From the NCBI GenBank assembly GCA_035341855.1, contig DAOQWA010000006.1, forward strand, positions 1-64,000: a DNA stretch of 64,000 nucleotides, written 5' to 3'. Of this stretch, positions 1-7,917 are shown piece after piece (positions within the stretch are counted from its first letter, which is position 1; the number at the start of each line of letters is the position of its first letter). A program made the translations under genes and the position numbers. The notes beneath the pieces are model-generated. The model saw only the letters and a list, made by a program, of their open reading frames with translations, was not told the DNA's origin and did not search any database. The DNA is from QQVM01 sp035341855. GTDB lineage: Bacteria > Bacteroidota > Bacteroidia > AKYH767-A > 2013-40CM-41-45.

Positions 1-40
1 TAAAATGATGAGAAATAACTTCATAAATTTCATGTGTCGA

Positions 41-58
41 TTGTTAATATTTTAACAA
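41..58. repeat. Inverted repeat TTGTTAA-N4-TTAACAA
   Basis: A perfect 7-bp inverted repeat with a 4-bp spacer lies about 200 bp upstream of the lipoprotein start. It contains the same GTTAA core that forms the direct-repeat ladder at 1541-1607. It could be a dimeric regulator site or chance AT-rich symmetry. No gene is visible at 1-255 and no convincing TAnnTTTG promoter was found there. Confidence 0.3.
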
Positions 59-255
59 ATAAACCTAAAAAGAGTTGATTTTCAAAGGAAAATCTTGGCT
101 TTTGGACAACCTCAATTAATTCAAAAAAATCAAGAAATTTGCCGGCCAATTGTCATAAACTTGTCAGCAAATTCAGATGCACCCAATATATAAACAGTCA
201 GCCCCGTGCTACCCAATCAGTCTTGTATTTATTCTCACTCCCCATTAGCGTACTT

Positions 256-732
256 ATGTTTTCCCGAAAATACTTTAGCCTTTTTTACATTACTGCACTT
301 TCACTCTTTTCGTCATGCACTACCTATACTCCGATCCAATTCAAGAAGGTTGAAAAAATTGAACTGAATACAGATAAACTTACATCAGGATTCGAATTGA
401 GCATTTACAATCCAAATTCGTCCGGATTGAAGCTGCGCAATGCAGAAGCAGAGTTTTATCTTTCAGACAGGTCAATTGGCAAAGCTTCTCTGCAAAAAGC
501 GATGCGAATCCCCCCGGGATCAGAAATCTTGATTCCTTTTGACCTCAAGATCAACTATGCTAATTTACCGGACCTTCTCCCATTTGCATTTAAACTATTG
601 CTTGGAAATACTTCAGGTGAAATTACTGTAGGTGGGAATATTAAGATCAGAAAATTCCTTTGGTACAAAAAAATTAACTTTGAACTAAAGCAAAAGATTG
701 ATAAAGAAGTGTTGAAGAATTTAAAATTTTAA
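256..732 (+). CDS. LEA14-like (type 2 LEA/WHy) lipoprotein
   Basis: About 158 aa. The ATG at 256 is chosen over an upstream in-frame TTG because it gives a clean lipoprotein signal peptide: a Lys/Arg n-region, a hydrophobic stretch, then LFSSC with Cys around residue 20. The mature part resembles the LEA type 2 / WHy beta-sandwich, with a conserved 'NPN' turn near residue 53 and alternating hydrophobic strands. Such proteins are small lipid-anchored envelope proteins in Bacteroidota, and their biochemical role is largely unknown. It lies 23 bp before the DinB-fold gene, so the two may be cotranscribed. The family assignment is by pattern recognition; function is not inferred further. Confidence 0.7.
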   Translation: MFSRKYFSLFYITALSLFSSCTTYTPIQFKKVEKIELNTDKLTSGFELSIYNPNSSGLKLRNAEAEFYLSDRSIGKASLQKAMRIPPGSEILIPFDLKINYANLPDLLPFAFKLLLGNTSGEITVGGNIKIRKFLWYKKINFELKQKIDKEVLKNLKF

Positions 733-755
733 ATATAATTTTCAATAAACCACAC

Positions 756-1301
756 ATGAACCAAATCGAACGATTAGAAAAAGTAAATGCCATTGTGCAA
801 AGTGAATTTGGAAAGATGTCGGATGAACAGCTAAACTGGAAACCTTCCAAAGACAAATGGAGTATTGCAGAATGTTTACTACACCTGGTAAAATCTAACT
901 CAACATATTTCCCTGGTCTTGACGATATTATTAATGGGAAACAATCATCTTTTTGGGAAAAAGCAAACCCTTTGAGTCGATCGATCGGTAAAAGTATGCT
1001 GAAAAGTCTGGGCGTCTCAATTAAACGTAAGCACAAATCACCTGAACTTTTCAGACCGGACCGCCCTTCAAACGCAGTACAAACTATTCAAACTTTCATT
1101 AATCATCAGGATGCGCTGATCGATAAATTTAAAAAACTGGAAGATCTTAAAAACATGAATAGAAATATTACTTCTCCTGTGTCTAAGTTAATAACACTTC
1201 CCCTTACAGATTGTCTGGAAATATTGACAGGACATGAAGAAAGGCACTTGAACCAGGCAATTGAATTGACGAAACAAAATACATTTCCGGGAAGCAAATA
1301 A
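756..1301 (+). CDS. DinB-superfamily protein (DinB_2 / YfiT-like)
   Basis: 181 aa. This fits a DinB-like four-helix bundle. The presumed metal-binding histidines are His43 (CLLHLV), His160 and His164 (GHEERHLNQ), the spacing typical of the superfamily. Members are often stress-linked; some are thiol-S-transferases or metal-dependent hydrolases, but most have no assigned reaction. The segment around residues 60-100 is somewhat enlarged, with basic residues. It follows the LEA14-like lipoprotein closely and is followed by a hairpin at 1328-1355, so these two genes probably form one transcription unit. The fold call is solid; substrate unknown. Confidence 0.8.
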   Translation: MNQIERLEKVNAIVQSEFGKMSDEQLNWKPSKDKWSIAECLLHLVKSNSTYFPGLDDIINGKQSSFWEKANPLSRSIGKSMLKSLGVSIKRKHKSPELFRPDRPSNAVQTIQTFINHQDALIDKFKKLEDLKNMNRNITSPVSKLITLPLTDCLEILTGHEERHLNQAIELTKQNTFPGSK

Positions 1302-1327
1302 AAACCGGATGTACCAATTGAAAAAAT

Positions 1328-1355
1328 AAATCCCCCGACAATTACCGGGGGATTT
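1328..1355 (+). terminator. Hairpin after the DinB-fold gene (putative terminator)
   Basis: AAATCCCCCG and CGGGGGATTT form a perfect 10-bp stem around an 8-nt loop, 26 bp after the stop codon. The plus-strand side lacks a long T-run after the stem, so termination may be weak or assisted. The stem itself is G+C-rich and very stable compared with its surroundings. Confidence 0.6.
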
Positions 1356-1540
1356 GATCCAACCAATGAACCATTAAGCAAAATTGTCCACGTCTTTGAT
1401 GAGACGTGTCGTATTAAATATTTTCTTCTAAGCTCAGAATTCTAATCATTTTTTTATTGTGTAGGATCAGACTTACTCCTTTATAAGCTTACCTATTTCC
1501 AGGTTTAGAACATCTTGAAAGCAAATTTACTTCGACAATC

Positions 1541-1607
1541 CTTAAACAAGGTTAAATCGGGGTTAATCTCTGTTAATGTTTGGTTAAATTCACCATTCAA
1601 ATGTTAA
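1541..1607 (+). promoter_or_regulatory. Helically phased GTTAA direct-repeat ladder (predicted OmpR-family response-regulator operator)
   Basis: GTTAA occurs at 1551, 1562, 1572, 1583 and 1603, preceded by CTTAA at 1541. The steps are 10, 11, 10, 11 and 20 bp, so every copy faces the same side of the helix and only one rung (about 1593) is missing. The array ends just upstream of a weak -7-like element TATTTTTA (1615-1622) and the kinase start at 1629. OmpR/PhoB-family regulators bind head-to-tail direct repeats with 10-11-bp spacing; the Bacillus PhoP box TTAACA is the reverse complement of TGTTAA. I infer autoregulation by the RprY-like regulator encoded in this operon. The rest of the 1302-1628 gap holds only the terminator hairpin. 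Confidence 0.65.
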
Positions 1608-1628
1608 GGCTGAGTATTTTTACACTGA

Positions 1629-3269
1629 ATGAATAAGCGAAATTTTCGTTGGATCGTTGCCCTGATGTCTTTGGCACTACTGGGCATCATTACTTTGCAG
1701 GTATACTGGATTGTTCATGATATTCAAGTGAGAGAACAGCAGTTTGAGCAAACTGTGAACCAGGCTATGAATGCCATTGTGGACAGAATTGAAACCAATG
1801 AAGCCATGAACATGCTGCATGAACGAATTTTCGACATTGATCCTGCTAAAATTAGCAGAATGATGATCAATGATACATCAGACAGGCAAGCCACATTGAA
1901 AGCTGACACCATCTTTGAAGTTCCTGCACAGAGAATGTTACCCCCCTCCCCATTTTGGTCTGATCTCGATAATGCTGACATCAATATTGAATTTCATACA
2001 CCCGGTAACAAGCAATCATTTCTTAGGGTGCAGAGACGAAATTATTTTCACCAGGACTCTCTGTCACAGCATACGATCAGATCTTCACAAATTATGCGGT
2101 TCTATGGTGACTCAGCCGAAGTCATCATCCGGCAAAATGAAGAGAAGATCAAAGCAAGAATGGAAAAGCTGAATGATGTTATGCAAAGAATGGCCATAGA
2201 ATTTGCAAAACCGGAAGATAACCTTCAAAAAAGGGTGAATGCAGAAAAACTAGATACTATCATACAGCAGGAGTTAAACAAAAGAGGAATTAATCTCAAG
2301 TATGAATTTGGAGTTTGGAAGGGAGATAGCAGTAGTCTGGTTTTTTCTAACGCATCTTTCAACCCTGCAGATATTTTAAATTCAAAATTTAGAATTCTTC
2401 TTTTTCCAAATGATATTGTTTCAAAACCCGATTTTCTTTTACTCAATTTTCCTAACAGCATCAACTATGTTCTTGCCTCAATTTGGGTCATGCTAGCCGG
2501 GTCTTTTCTTTTTACCTTTATAATAGTGTTCTCTTTCGCTTATACAATTAATGTGATTATACGGCAAAAAAAATTGTCTGATATCAAGAGCGACTTTATA
2601 AATAACATGACTCATGAATTTAAAACCCCAATAGCCACGATTTCACTCGCAGTTGATTCCATTCGTGACCCAAGAGTGGCTGCCAATACTGAGAAGCTAA
2701 ATTATTTCAGCCGGATTATTAAAGAAGAAAACAAAAGAATGAATGCACAGGTAGAGAATGTCCTACAGATGGCTCAAATGGATAAAGGTGAATTTAACAC
2801 CCAAAAAGAATCGGTCAATCTACACCTTATCATACAAAATGCAGTAGACTTGATTGCATTGCAAGTGGAATCGCGTGAAGGTAGTATAAGTCTTGACCTT
2901 CATGCATCTTTGCCTGTAATTACCGGTGACCCAATCCACCTTTCCAATGTAATTTTTAACCTGGTTGACAATGCGAATAAATACTCACCTTCAAAACCTA
3001 AAATTTCCATAAGCACTGAGAATATAGAAGGCGGAATTCTCGTTAAAGTTCAAGACGAGGGAATTGGGATGACTAAAGAAACCCAAAAGAGAATTTTCGA
3101 AAAATTCTACCGGGTTGGAACAGGAAATATCCATGATATCAAAGGCTTTGGACTAGGATTGAGCTACGTCAAAGCTGTAATTGATCACCATCAAGGCTGG
3201 ATCTACGTTAAAAGTGAACCGGACCGTGGAAGTACATTTGAATTCTTTCTCCCTTTCAAACATAAATAA
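1629..3269 (+). CDS. rprX: Sensor histidine kinase, RprX-like
   Basis: 546 aa. There is an N-terminal membrane helix (about residues 9-29), a periplasmic sensor region (about 30-275) with no recognisable domain, and a second membrane segment (about 278-312). A HisKA domain follows, with phospho-acceptor His329 in MTHEFKTPIA. The HATPase domain shows NLVDNANKYS (N box), DEGIGM (G1), RIFEKFYRV (F box) and GFGLGLSYVK (G2). All catalytic motifs are intact. The response regulator starts 4 bp downstream, so they form an operon preceded by the GTTAA ladder. The architecture matches RprX of Bacteroides; the ligand sensed is unknown. Confidence 0.85.
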   Translation: MNKRNFRWIVALMSLALLGIITLQVYWIVHDIQVREQQFEQTVNQAMNAIVDRIETNEAMNMLHERIFDIDPAKISRMMINDTSDRQATLKADTIFEVPAQRMLPPSPFWSDLDNADINIEFHTPGNKQSFLRVQRRNYFHQDSLSQHTIRSSQIMRFYGDSAEVIIRQNEEKIKARMEKLNDVMQRMAIEFAKPEDNLQKRVNAEKLDTIIQQELNKRGINLKYEFGVWKGDSSSLVFSNASFNPADILNSKFRILLFPNDIVSKPDFLLLNFPNSINYVLASIWVMLAGSFLFTFIIVFSFAYTINVIIRQKKLSDIKSDFINNMTHEFKTPIATISLAVDSIRDPRVAANTEKLNYFSRIIKEENKRMNAQVENVLQMAQMDKGEFNTQKESVNLHLIIQNAVDLIALQVESREGSISLDLHASLPVITGDPIHLSNVIFNLVDNANKYSPSKPKISISTENIEGGILVKVQDEGIGMTKETQKRIFEKFYRVGTGNIHDIKGFGLGLSYVKAVIDHHQGWIYVKSEPDRGSTFEFFLPFKHK

Positions 3270-3273
3270 ACAA

Positions 3274-3981
3274 ATGAACATGCAGACAAAAAATAATATT
3301 TTACTCGTCGAAGACGACCCGAATTTTGGCTCTGTCTTGAAGAACTACCTAGAATTAAATGATTATAATGTGATCTTATCTACTGATGGTTTTGCAGGGT
3401 ACGACCAGTTTATTAAAGGAAAGTTTAACATATGTATTTTGGATGTTATGATGCCAAGAAAAGATGGATTCACTCTGGCAAAAGAGATTCGAGAAAAAGA
3501 TCAACATATTCCTATCATATTCCTCACTGCCAAAACGATGAAAGATGATATGCTTGAAGGATTTCAATCCGGCGCAGATGACTACATCACAAAACCTTTC
3601 GACTCGGAGGTATTGCTTTATAAACTAAAGGCAATACTGAAACGTAGCTCCGATAAAAGTCATGATAGTACACAGAAGGAATTCAATATCGGAAAGTTTC
3701 ATTTCAACCATGACCATCGCATTATTAAAGCAGATGATGAGAATCAAAAACTGTCACCAAAAGAAGCCGACTTACTTCAGTTGCTTTGCATTTACAAGAA
3801 TGAACTGCTTCCCAGACAGAAGGCTTTAAAAGAGATCTGGGGTGACGATAATTATTTTAATGCAAGAAGCATGGATGTGTTCATCACTAAACTTAGAAAG
3901 TATCTGAAGCAAGATCCTTCCATAGACATTATTAACATTCACGGAAAAGGATTTCGTTTGATCGACAATGCTGAAATTTAA
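3274..3981 (+). CDS. rprY: OmpR-family response regulator, RprY-like
   Basis: 235 aa. The ATG at 3274 lies 4 bp after the kinase stop; earlier in-frame codons lie inside the kinase gene. A second ATG two codons later is also possible. The receiver domain has an acidic pocket (VEDD, residues 12-15), phospho-acceptor Asp57 (ILDVMMP), a conserved Thr in LTAK and Lys in YITKPF. A C-terminal winged-helix Trans_reg_C domain follows (about 130-230). It is the partner of the adjacent kinase and the natural candidate to bind the phased GTTAA repeats at 1541-1607. Downstream targets elsewhere cannot be seen here, apart from a possible GTTAA pair at 43150/43160. Confidence 0.88.
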   Translation: MNMQTKNNILLVEDDPNFGSVLKNYLELNDYNVILSTDGFAGYDQFIKGKFNICILDVMMPRKDGFTLAKEIREKDQHIPIIFLTAKTMKDDMLEGFQSGADDYITKPFDSEVLLYKLKAILKRSSDKSHDSTQKEFNIGKFHFNHDHRIIKADDENQKLSPKEADLLQLLCIYKNELLPRQKALKEIWGDDNYFNARSMDVFITKLRKYLKQDPSIDIINIHGKGFRLIDNAEI

Positions 3982-4056
3982 GCTAAATTAGTTCTATATT
4001 TTCTCAATCATCTTCCGTAGATTTGGCATGCTGATGAAAATCATTAATCAGGTCAT

Positions 4057-4722
4057 ATGTCATTCTACATTGCAATCATTTGTTTTTTAGTATCAGTAAG
4101 CATTGGACTGTTGTTATTGGCAGCCGGTAATAAAATAAGCCGGCAAAATCTAATGCTTTTTGGTTTATTCCATACCATGTTGCTATTTTCTTTTTTGGCT
4201 TCATTGGTACTAAGTAAAGGTGGCGATGCCCCTAATTATTTTTTCCTTGCGTATATATGTTCAGGAGTGCTTATTAGCGGTCCGTATGTACGATCTGATT
4301 TCCCGCTATATCTGCGGATATATTTTGGACTATTTGCCTTGACTTTACCTCTATTCCTGTTCTCACCATCTATGTTGGTTAATTTTCTGCTCACAATGAG
4401 TTATAGCAGCTCCTTTGGTCCGAAATTTCCATTAGTTGGAAAATATTACCTGGAGGCACAAAATGTAATAAAAGAAAATGACACCAATCCTCATTATAAA
4501 TTGATGCTTAAAAGAGGGATGTATAAACAGACAATTGAAAGAGATATAATGTTTAACGGTAAGTTGGACTCAGTAAAAGTGCTGGACGTCAATGGTGCTC
4601 ATTCTATGCGCATCAGAGGTTATACCAGTTTAACCACCTATGTGAGTTCAATGGTTGACAGTCTCGATGTTGAAGTTTCTTTGAGGAAACAAAAATATGG
4701 AGATGTCGAATATAAATTATAA
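4057..4722 (+). CDS. Uncharacterised membrane protein with a C-terminal soluble domain
   Basis: 221 aa; I do not recognise the family. Four hydrophobic helices span roughly residues 3-23, 31-52, 62-80 and 87-115. A polar C-terminal domain of about 90 residues, ending GDVEYKL, is predicted outside the bilayer and is rich in beta-type alternation. There is no signal peptide and no recognisable motif. It sits 18 bp before the PD40 propeller gene, which in turn overlaps the FAD oxidoreductase, suggesting one three-gene unit. The reading frame is convincing (ATG start, normal codon use), but no function can be assigned. Confidence 0.7.
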   Translation: MSFYIAIICFLVSVSIGLLLLAAGNKISRQNLMLFGLFHTMLLFSFLASLVLSKGGDAPNYFFLAYICSGVLISGPYVRSDFPLYLRIYFGLFALTLPLFLFSPSMLVNFLLTMSYSSSFGPKFPLVGKYYLEAQNVIKENDTNPHYKLMLKRGMYKQTIERDIMFNGKLDSVKVLDVNGAHSMRIRGYTSLTTYVSSMVDSLDVEVSLRKQKYGDVEYKL

Positions 4723-4740
4723 TAAACCAGATTACCGTTC

Positions 4741-5631
4741 ATGAAAAATATAATCAGAAACCTATTACCTTATACATTTGTATTTTTTCAACTTCTTGGA
4801 TATTCCCAATTACCAGATACTGAGATCTATCTGGCTCCAATTTTGAAAAACGGGAACGAATTCATTTTTGGTCAGGCTGAAAACATAAGTAATCGCATTG
4901 GCTATGATAATCAACCATCATTCAGCCCGGATAGCAAGAAAATTTTGTTCGTCCAGGTACCGGATTCTCAGCAATCTGATGTGGTAGAATATTCAATTGA
5001 AAACAAAAGTTTAAGGAAACTGACCAACACCCCTGAAAGCGAGTATTCTCCAACATTCGTTCCTGATCATTCAAAAATATCTGTCGTTCGGGTCGATTCT
5101 GATTCTGCACAAAGGTTTTATTTAATCGACCCTGATTCTCCGGAAAAGGTATTGCACATACCCGGTACTGATTCTATTGGCTATTTCTGCTGGCTGAATG
5201 ATTCGTTGTTGGCAATGTTCCTTGTCGGAGAAAAATTTTCTTTGAATGTTCTGAATACAAAGAGTCAGCTCCAAAAGTTTATCACACATGACATAGGTCG
5301 TTGTTTGAAATTGTCGGCAGATAAGCAGTCACTCATCTTCGTCGATAAATCAGACTCAACACAATGGATGATTTCAGCTTATAATTTTACCGACTATAGC
5401 ATTAAACAAATTTGCCCCACTATAAATAAAAATGAAGATTTGGCGATCCTGCCTGATGGTTCACTTCTTATGGGTGATGAAGGCAAGCTTTACAGAAGAA
5501 TAGCTGAATCTTCGGAAGGTTGGAAGATGATCATGGATTATAAAAATTCCATCGGCCCTTTTTACAGGATATCTGTAAACGACTCAGGAACATGGATTGC
5601 TTTTGTTGCTTACGCCGGCAAAAAACCATGA
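4741..5631 (+). CDS. Exported PD40/TolB-type beta-propeller protein
   Basis: 296 aa. A Sec signal peptide is predicted (hydrophobic to about residue 22, cleavage near GYSQ). The mature protein carries WD40-like PD40 repeats; clear copies are NQPSFSPDSKKILFV (about 57-72) and SEYSPTFVPDHSKISVV (about 100-117). The 'FSPD/VPD' turn is characteristic. At this length it fits a single propeller, shorter than TolB and without its N-terminal domain. Its stop codon overlaps the start of the next gene (ATGA), implying translational coupling to the oxidoreductase. It probably acts outside the inner membrane as a binding or scaffold protein; partner unknown. Confidence 0.7.
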   Translation: MKNIIRNLLPYTFVFFQLLGYSQLPDTEIYLAPILKNGNEFIFGQAENISNRIGYDNQPSFSPDSKKILFVQVPDSQQSDVVEYSIENKSLRKLTNTPESEYSPTFVPDHSKISVVRVDSDSAQRFYLIDPDSPEKVLHIPGTDSIGYFCWLNDSLLAMFLVGEKFSLNVLNTKSQLQKFITHDIGRCLKLSADKQSLIFVDKSDSTQWMISAYNFTDYSIKQICPTINKNEDLAILPDGSLLMGDEGKLYRRIAESSEGWKMIMDYKNSIGPFYRISVNDSGTWIAFVAYAGKKP

Positions 5632-6716
5632 ATGAACGGCAGGAAATTGATTTTTTAATTGTCGGGCAAGGACTGGCAGGTACACTACTAAGTCATATCC
5701 TCCTTGCGAACTCAAGGAAAATTAGCATTCTGGACGAACTTAAGACTCATACTTCCTCTCGCGTAGCTGCAGGTTTATTTCATCCCGTTACAGGCAGAAG
5801 AATAGTAAAAAGCTGGATGGTTGATGTCTTGTATGATTTTGCCTCGAACTTTTACGCTGAGCAAGAAAAACAATTTCAAACAAAATTCTTTTTCCCAAAA
5901 GAATTACTCGAAGTACTTTCGTCAACCCATGAATTCAATGTCTGGTCTGAACGATTGGGTGACCCGTCAATCAGCAGGTATTTGGCTGAGCAGCCTCCAA
6001 TAGGGATGTATGAAACTAAACTGAAGAAATTTTTTAAGATGATTTCAATGAAAGGCTCCGGATGGATGGATATAGCAAAGTATCTTGAACTCTCCTTCAA
6101 ACATTTCTCAAACCTGGATATTATCGAATCCGGCAAATTCGATATCAATTTTTTGGAAATTGAAAATGATCGATTCAAGTACAAAAATTATAGTGCAAAG
6201 AATATCATCTTTTGTGAAGGCTCAGATGCAGTAAGGAACAATTTATGGAAATGGATCCCCTTCCTCCCGTCCAAGGGTGAAGTCATAACAATTTCTGCTC
6301 CTACTCTTCCGGAAAAATACATTTTACTAAAAGGTCTTTTTCTGATCCCTCTCGGAGAGCAGAGATTCCGCGTAGGATCTACTTACACCTGGACTTATCA
6401 AAATGAGCTACCGAGTGAAGAAGGTCTGGAAAATCTAAAAACTAAATTGCAAAGTATAATTGACGTTCCATTCGACATCATTGATCATAGATCTGCTGTA
6501 AGACCTACAACCAAAGATAGGCGCCCGATTATCGGGGAACATCCAAAATTTAAAAACATGTTCATTTTCAATGGCCTTGGAACTAAAGGTGTATTATTAG
6601 GCCCTTATTTCGCAAATGAATTCGTGCAATTTCTACTGAATGGAAAAAGTTTGAACCCAGAAGTAAATATTAAGCGCTTCAGATCATTCTTTCCTGAGAG
6701 CAGCGAGACGTTTTAA
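5628..6716 (+). CDS. FAD-dependent oxidoreductase (DAO family)
   Basis: 362 aa from the ATG at 5628, which overlaps the preceding stop by 4 bp. The N-terminal Rossmann dinucleotide-binding motif is IVGQGLAGTLL (about residues 10-20), followed by DAO-fold elements including AAGLFHPVTGRR. The C-terminus has the typical FAD-contact segment RRPIIGEHPK and NGLGTKGVLLGP. This places it with glycine/D-amino-acid oxidase-type flavoproteins (COG0665), near the MnmC C-terminal and ThiO groups. It lacks a methyltransferase half, so full-length MnmC is excluded. The substrate is not predictable. The 3' end overlaps the convergent protease gene by 33 bp. Confidence 0.8.
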   Translation: MNERQEIDFLIVGQGLAGTLLSHILLANSRKISILDELKTHTSSRVAAGLFHPVTGRRIVKSWMVDVLYDFASNFYAEQEKQFQTKFFFPKELLEVLSSTHEFNVWSERLGDPSISRYLAEQPPIGMYETKLKKFFKMISMKGSGWMDIAKYLELSFKHFSNLDIIESGKFDINFLEIENDRFKYKNYSAKNIIFCEGSDAVRNNLWKWIPFLPSKGEVITISAPTLPEKYILLKGLFLIPLGEQRFRVGSTYTWTYQNELPSEEGLENLKTKLQSIIDVPFDIIDHRSAVRPTTKDRRPIIGEHPKFKNMFIFNGLGTKGVLLGPYFANEFVQFLLNGKSLNPEVNIKRFRSFFPESSETF

Positions 6717-7904
6717 TAATGGCGGGTGTGAATAATGAACAAAGACATAAGCCGGATGTGGTACAAGATTACTCAGGTTATCTGACGAAAGTTTTTTAAG
6801 TGCTTCAATAAGCGGTTCTGCCTTGTAACTTGTTCTGGCGTAAAGATCTGCCTCATATTCATGTTTTCGACTTAGCATATTAGTTACTATCCCTAATAAG
6901 GTAGACACAGGGCTATACAAGATGCCGAAAGCAATAAGATCAAGATGAAATGCAGATGATTGTGCACCAAGCGCCTTCGCTAACATATCATTCCCTAAGA
7001 ATAAGGACAAAATAAATAACATCACTCCTGTTTGGAGAATTCCGGTGATCAAGCCTGTTCTTGTATGCTTCAATTTATAATGGCCGGTCTCATGAGCCAG
7101 AATTGCTACGAGTTCTTCTGTGCTGTGTTTGGATATCAAGGTGTCATATAAAACGATCTTCTTCTTTTTCCCTAATCCGGAAAAGAATGCATTGGCTTTG
7201 GAAGATCGCTTAGATCCGTCCATTACAAAAATATTATTCAGTTGAAAACCTGCTTTCGCACAATACTCTTTTATCGCAGTACGAAGTTCTCCATCTTCCA
7301 GTGGACTCAGCTTATTGAATATTGGGAGGAAAATACTTGTATAAAACATGCTGACAAAAATCATTACAAGCGTCATCAACAACCAGGCTAGCACCCAAAA
7401 ATATTCACCTGTACTCATGTAAATTTTAACTAAGCCGGCAATTAATAATCCCCCCAATAATACCGACAAGATATAGCCTTTGATCTTATCCATGAAAAAC
7501 AACTTTATAGTTGTCTTATTGAAACCAAATTTTTCTTCAATCACAAATATTTTATAAATGCTGAAAGGCATTGAGAGCAGATCCGATGCAAAACCGAGAA
7601 AACCAAAATAAAGCAGTGTGAGCAGAATAGGTTCTTGAGTATATTCTCTCAAATAGTTGTCAAGATAACCGAAGCCTCCAAAAAAAAGCATAAGCAATAT
7701 CAAAACAAAACTAAATGCAGAAGTAAGTTGGGAAAAGCGGTGATTCACCCTATAATACTCCTGTGATTTTCTGTACTTGTCTTTGTCATAAATACCACTA
7801 GCCTCAACAGGTAATTCTGGGACAAGACTCTTGAGATTTAATATATCAAGTATTCTGTCGAAAACAAATCCAACTATAAGTATCAGGATTAAAATGGTAA
7901 GCAT
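6684..7904 (-). CDS. M48 family (Ste24/CAAX-type) membrane zinc metallopeptidase
   Basis: 406 aa. There are several membrane helices (about 1-19, 62-80, 95-118, 145-160, 168-192) followed by the catalytic segment. The zinc motif is HETGH (His271, Glu272, His275), with the third ligand Glu351 in HEYEADLYA. Length and layout match the Ste24 branch, which carries the N-terminal multi-helix peptidase_M48_N region, rather than HtpX. In bacteria such enzymes serve membrane-protein quality control; no prenylated substrate is implied. The stop lies within the 3' end of the convergent FAD oxidoreductase. The gene lies 13 bp downstream of the vWA-like gene, probably in the same transcript. Confidence 0.9.
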   Translation of the reverse strand: MLTILILILIVGFVFDRILDILNLKSLVPELPVEASGIYDKDKYRKSQEYYRVNHRFSQLTSAFSFVLILLMLFFGGFGYLDNYLREYTQEPILLTLLYFGFLGFASDLLSMPFSIYKIFVIEEKFGFNKTTIKLFFMDKIKGYILSVLLGGLLIAGLVKIYMSTGEYFWVLAWLLMTLVMIFVSMFYTSIFLPIFNKLSPLEDGELRTAIKEYCAKAGFQLNNIFVMDGSKRSSKANAFFSGLGKKKKIVLYDTLISKHSTEELVAILAHETGHYKLKHTRTGLITGILQTGVMLFILSLFLGNDMLAKALGAQSSAFHLDLIAFGILYSPVSTLLGIVTNMLSRKHEYEADLYARTSYKAEPLIEALKKLSSDNLSNLVPHPAYVFVHYSHPPLLKRLAALRKE

Positions 7905-7917
7905 GATGAAATTAAAA

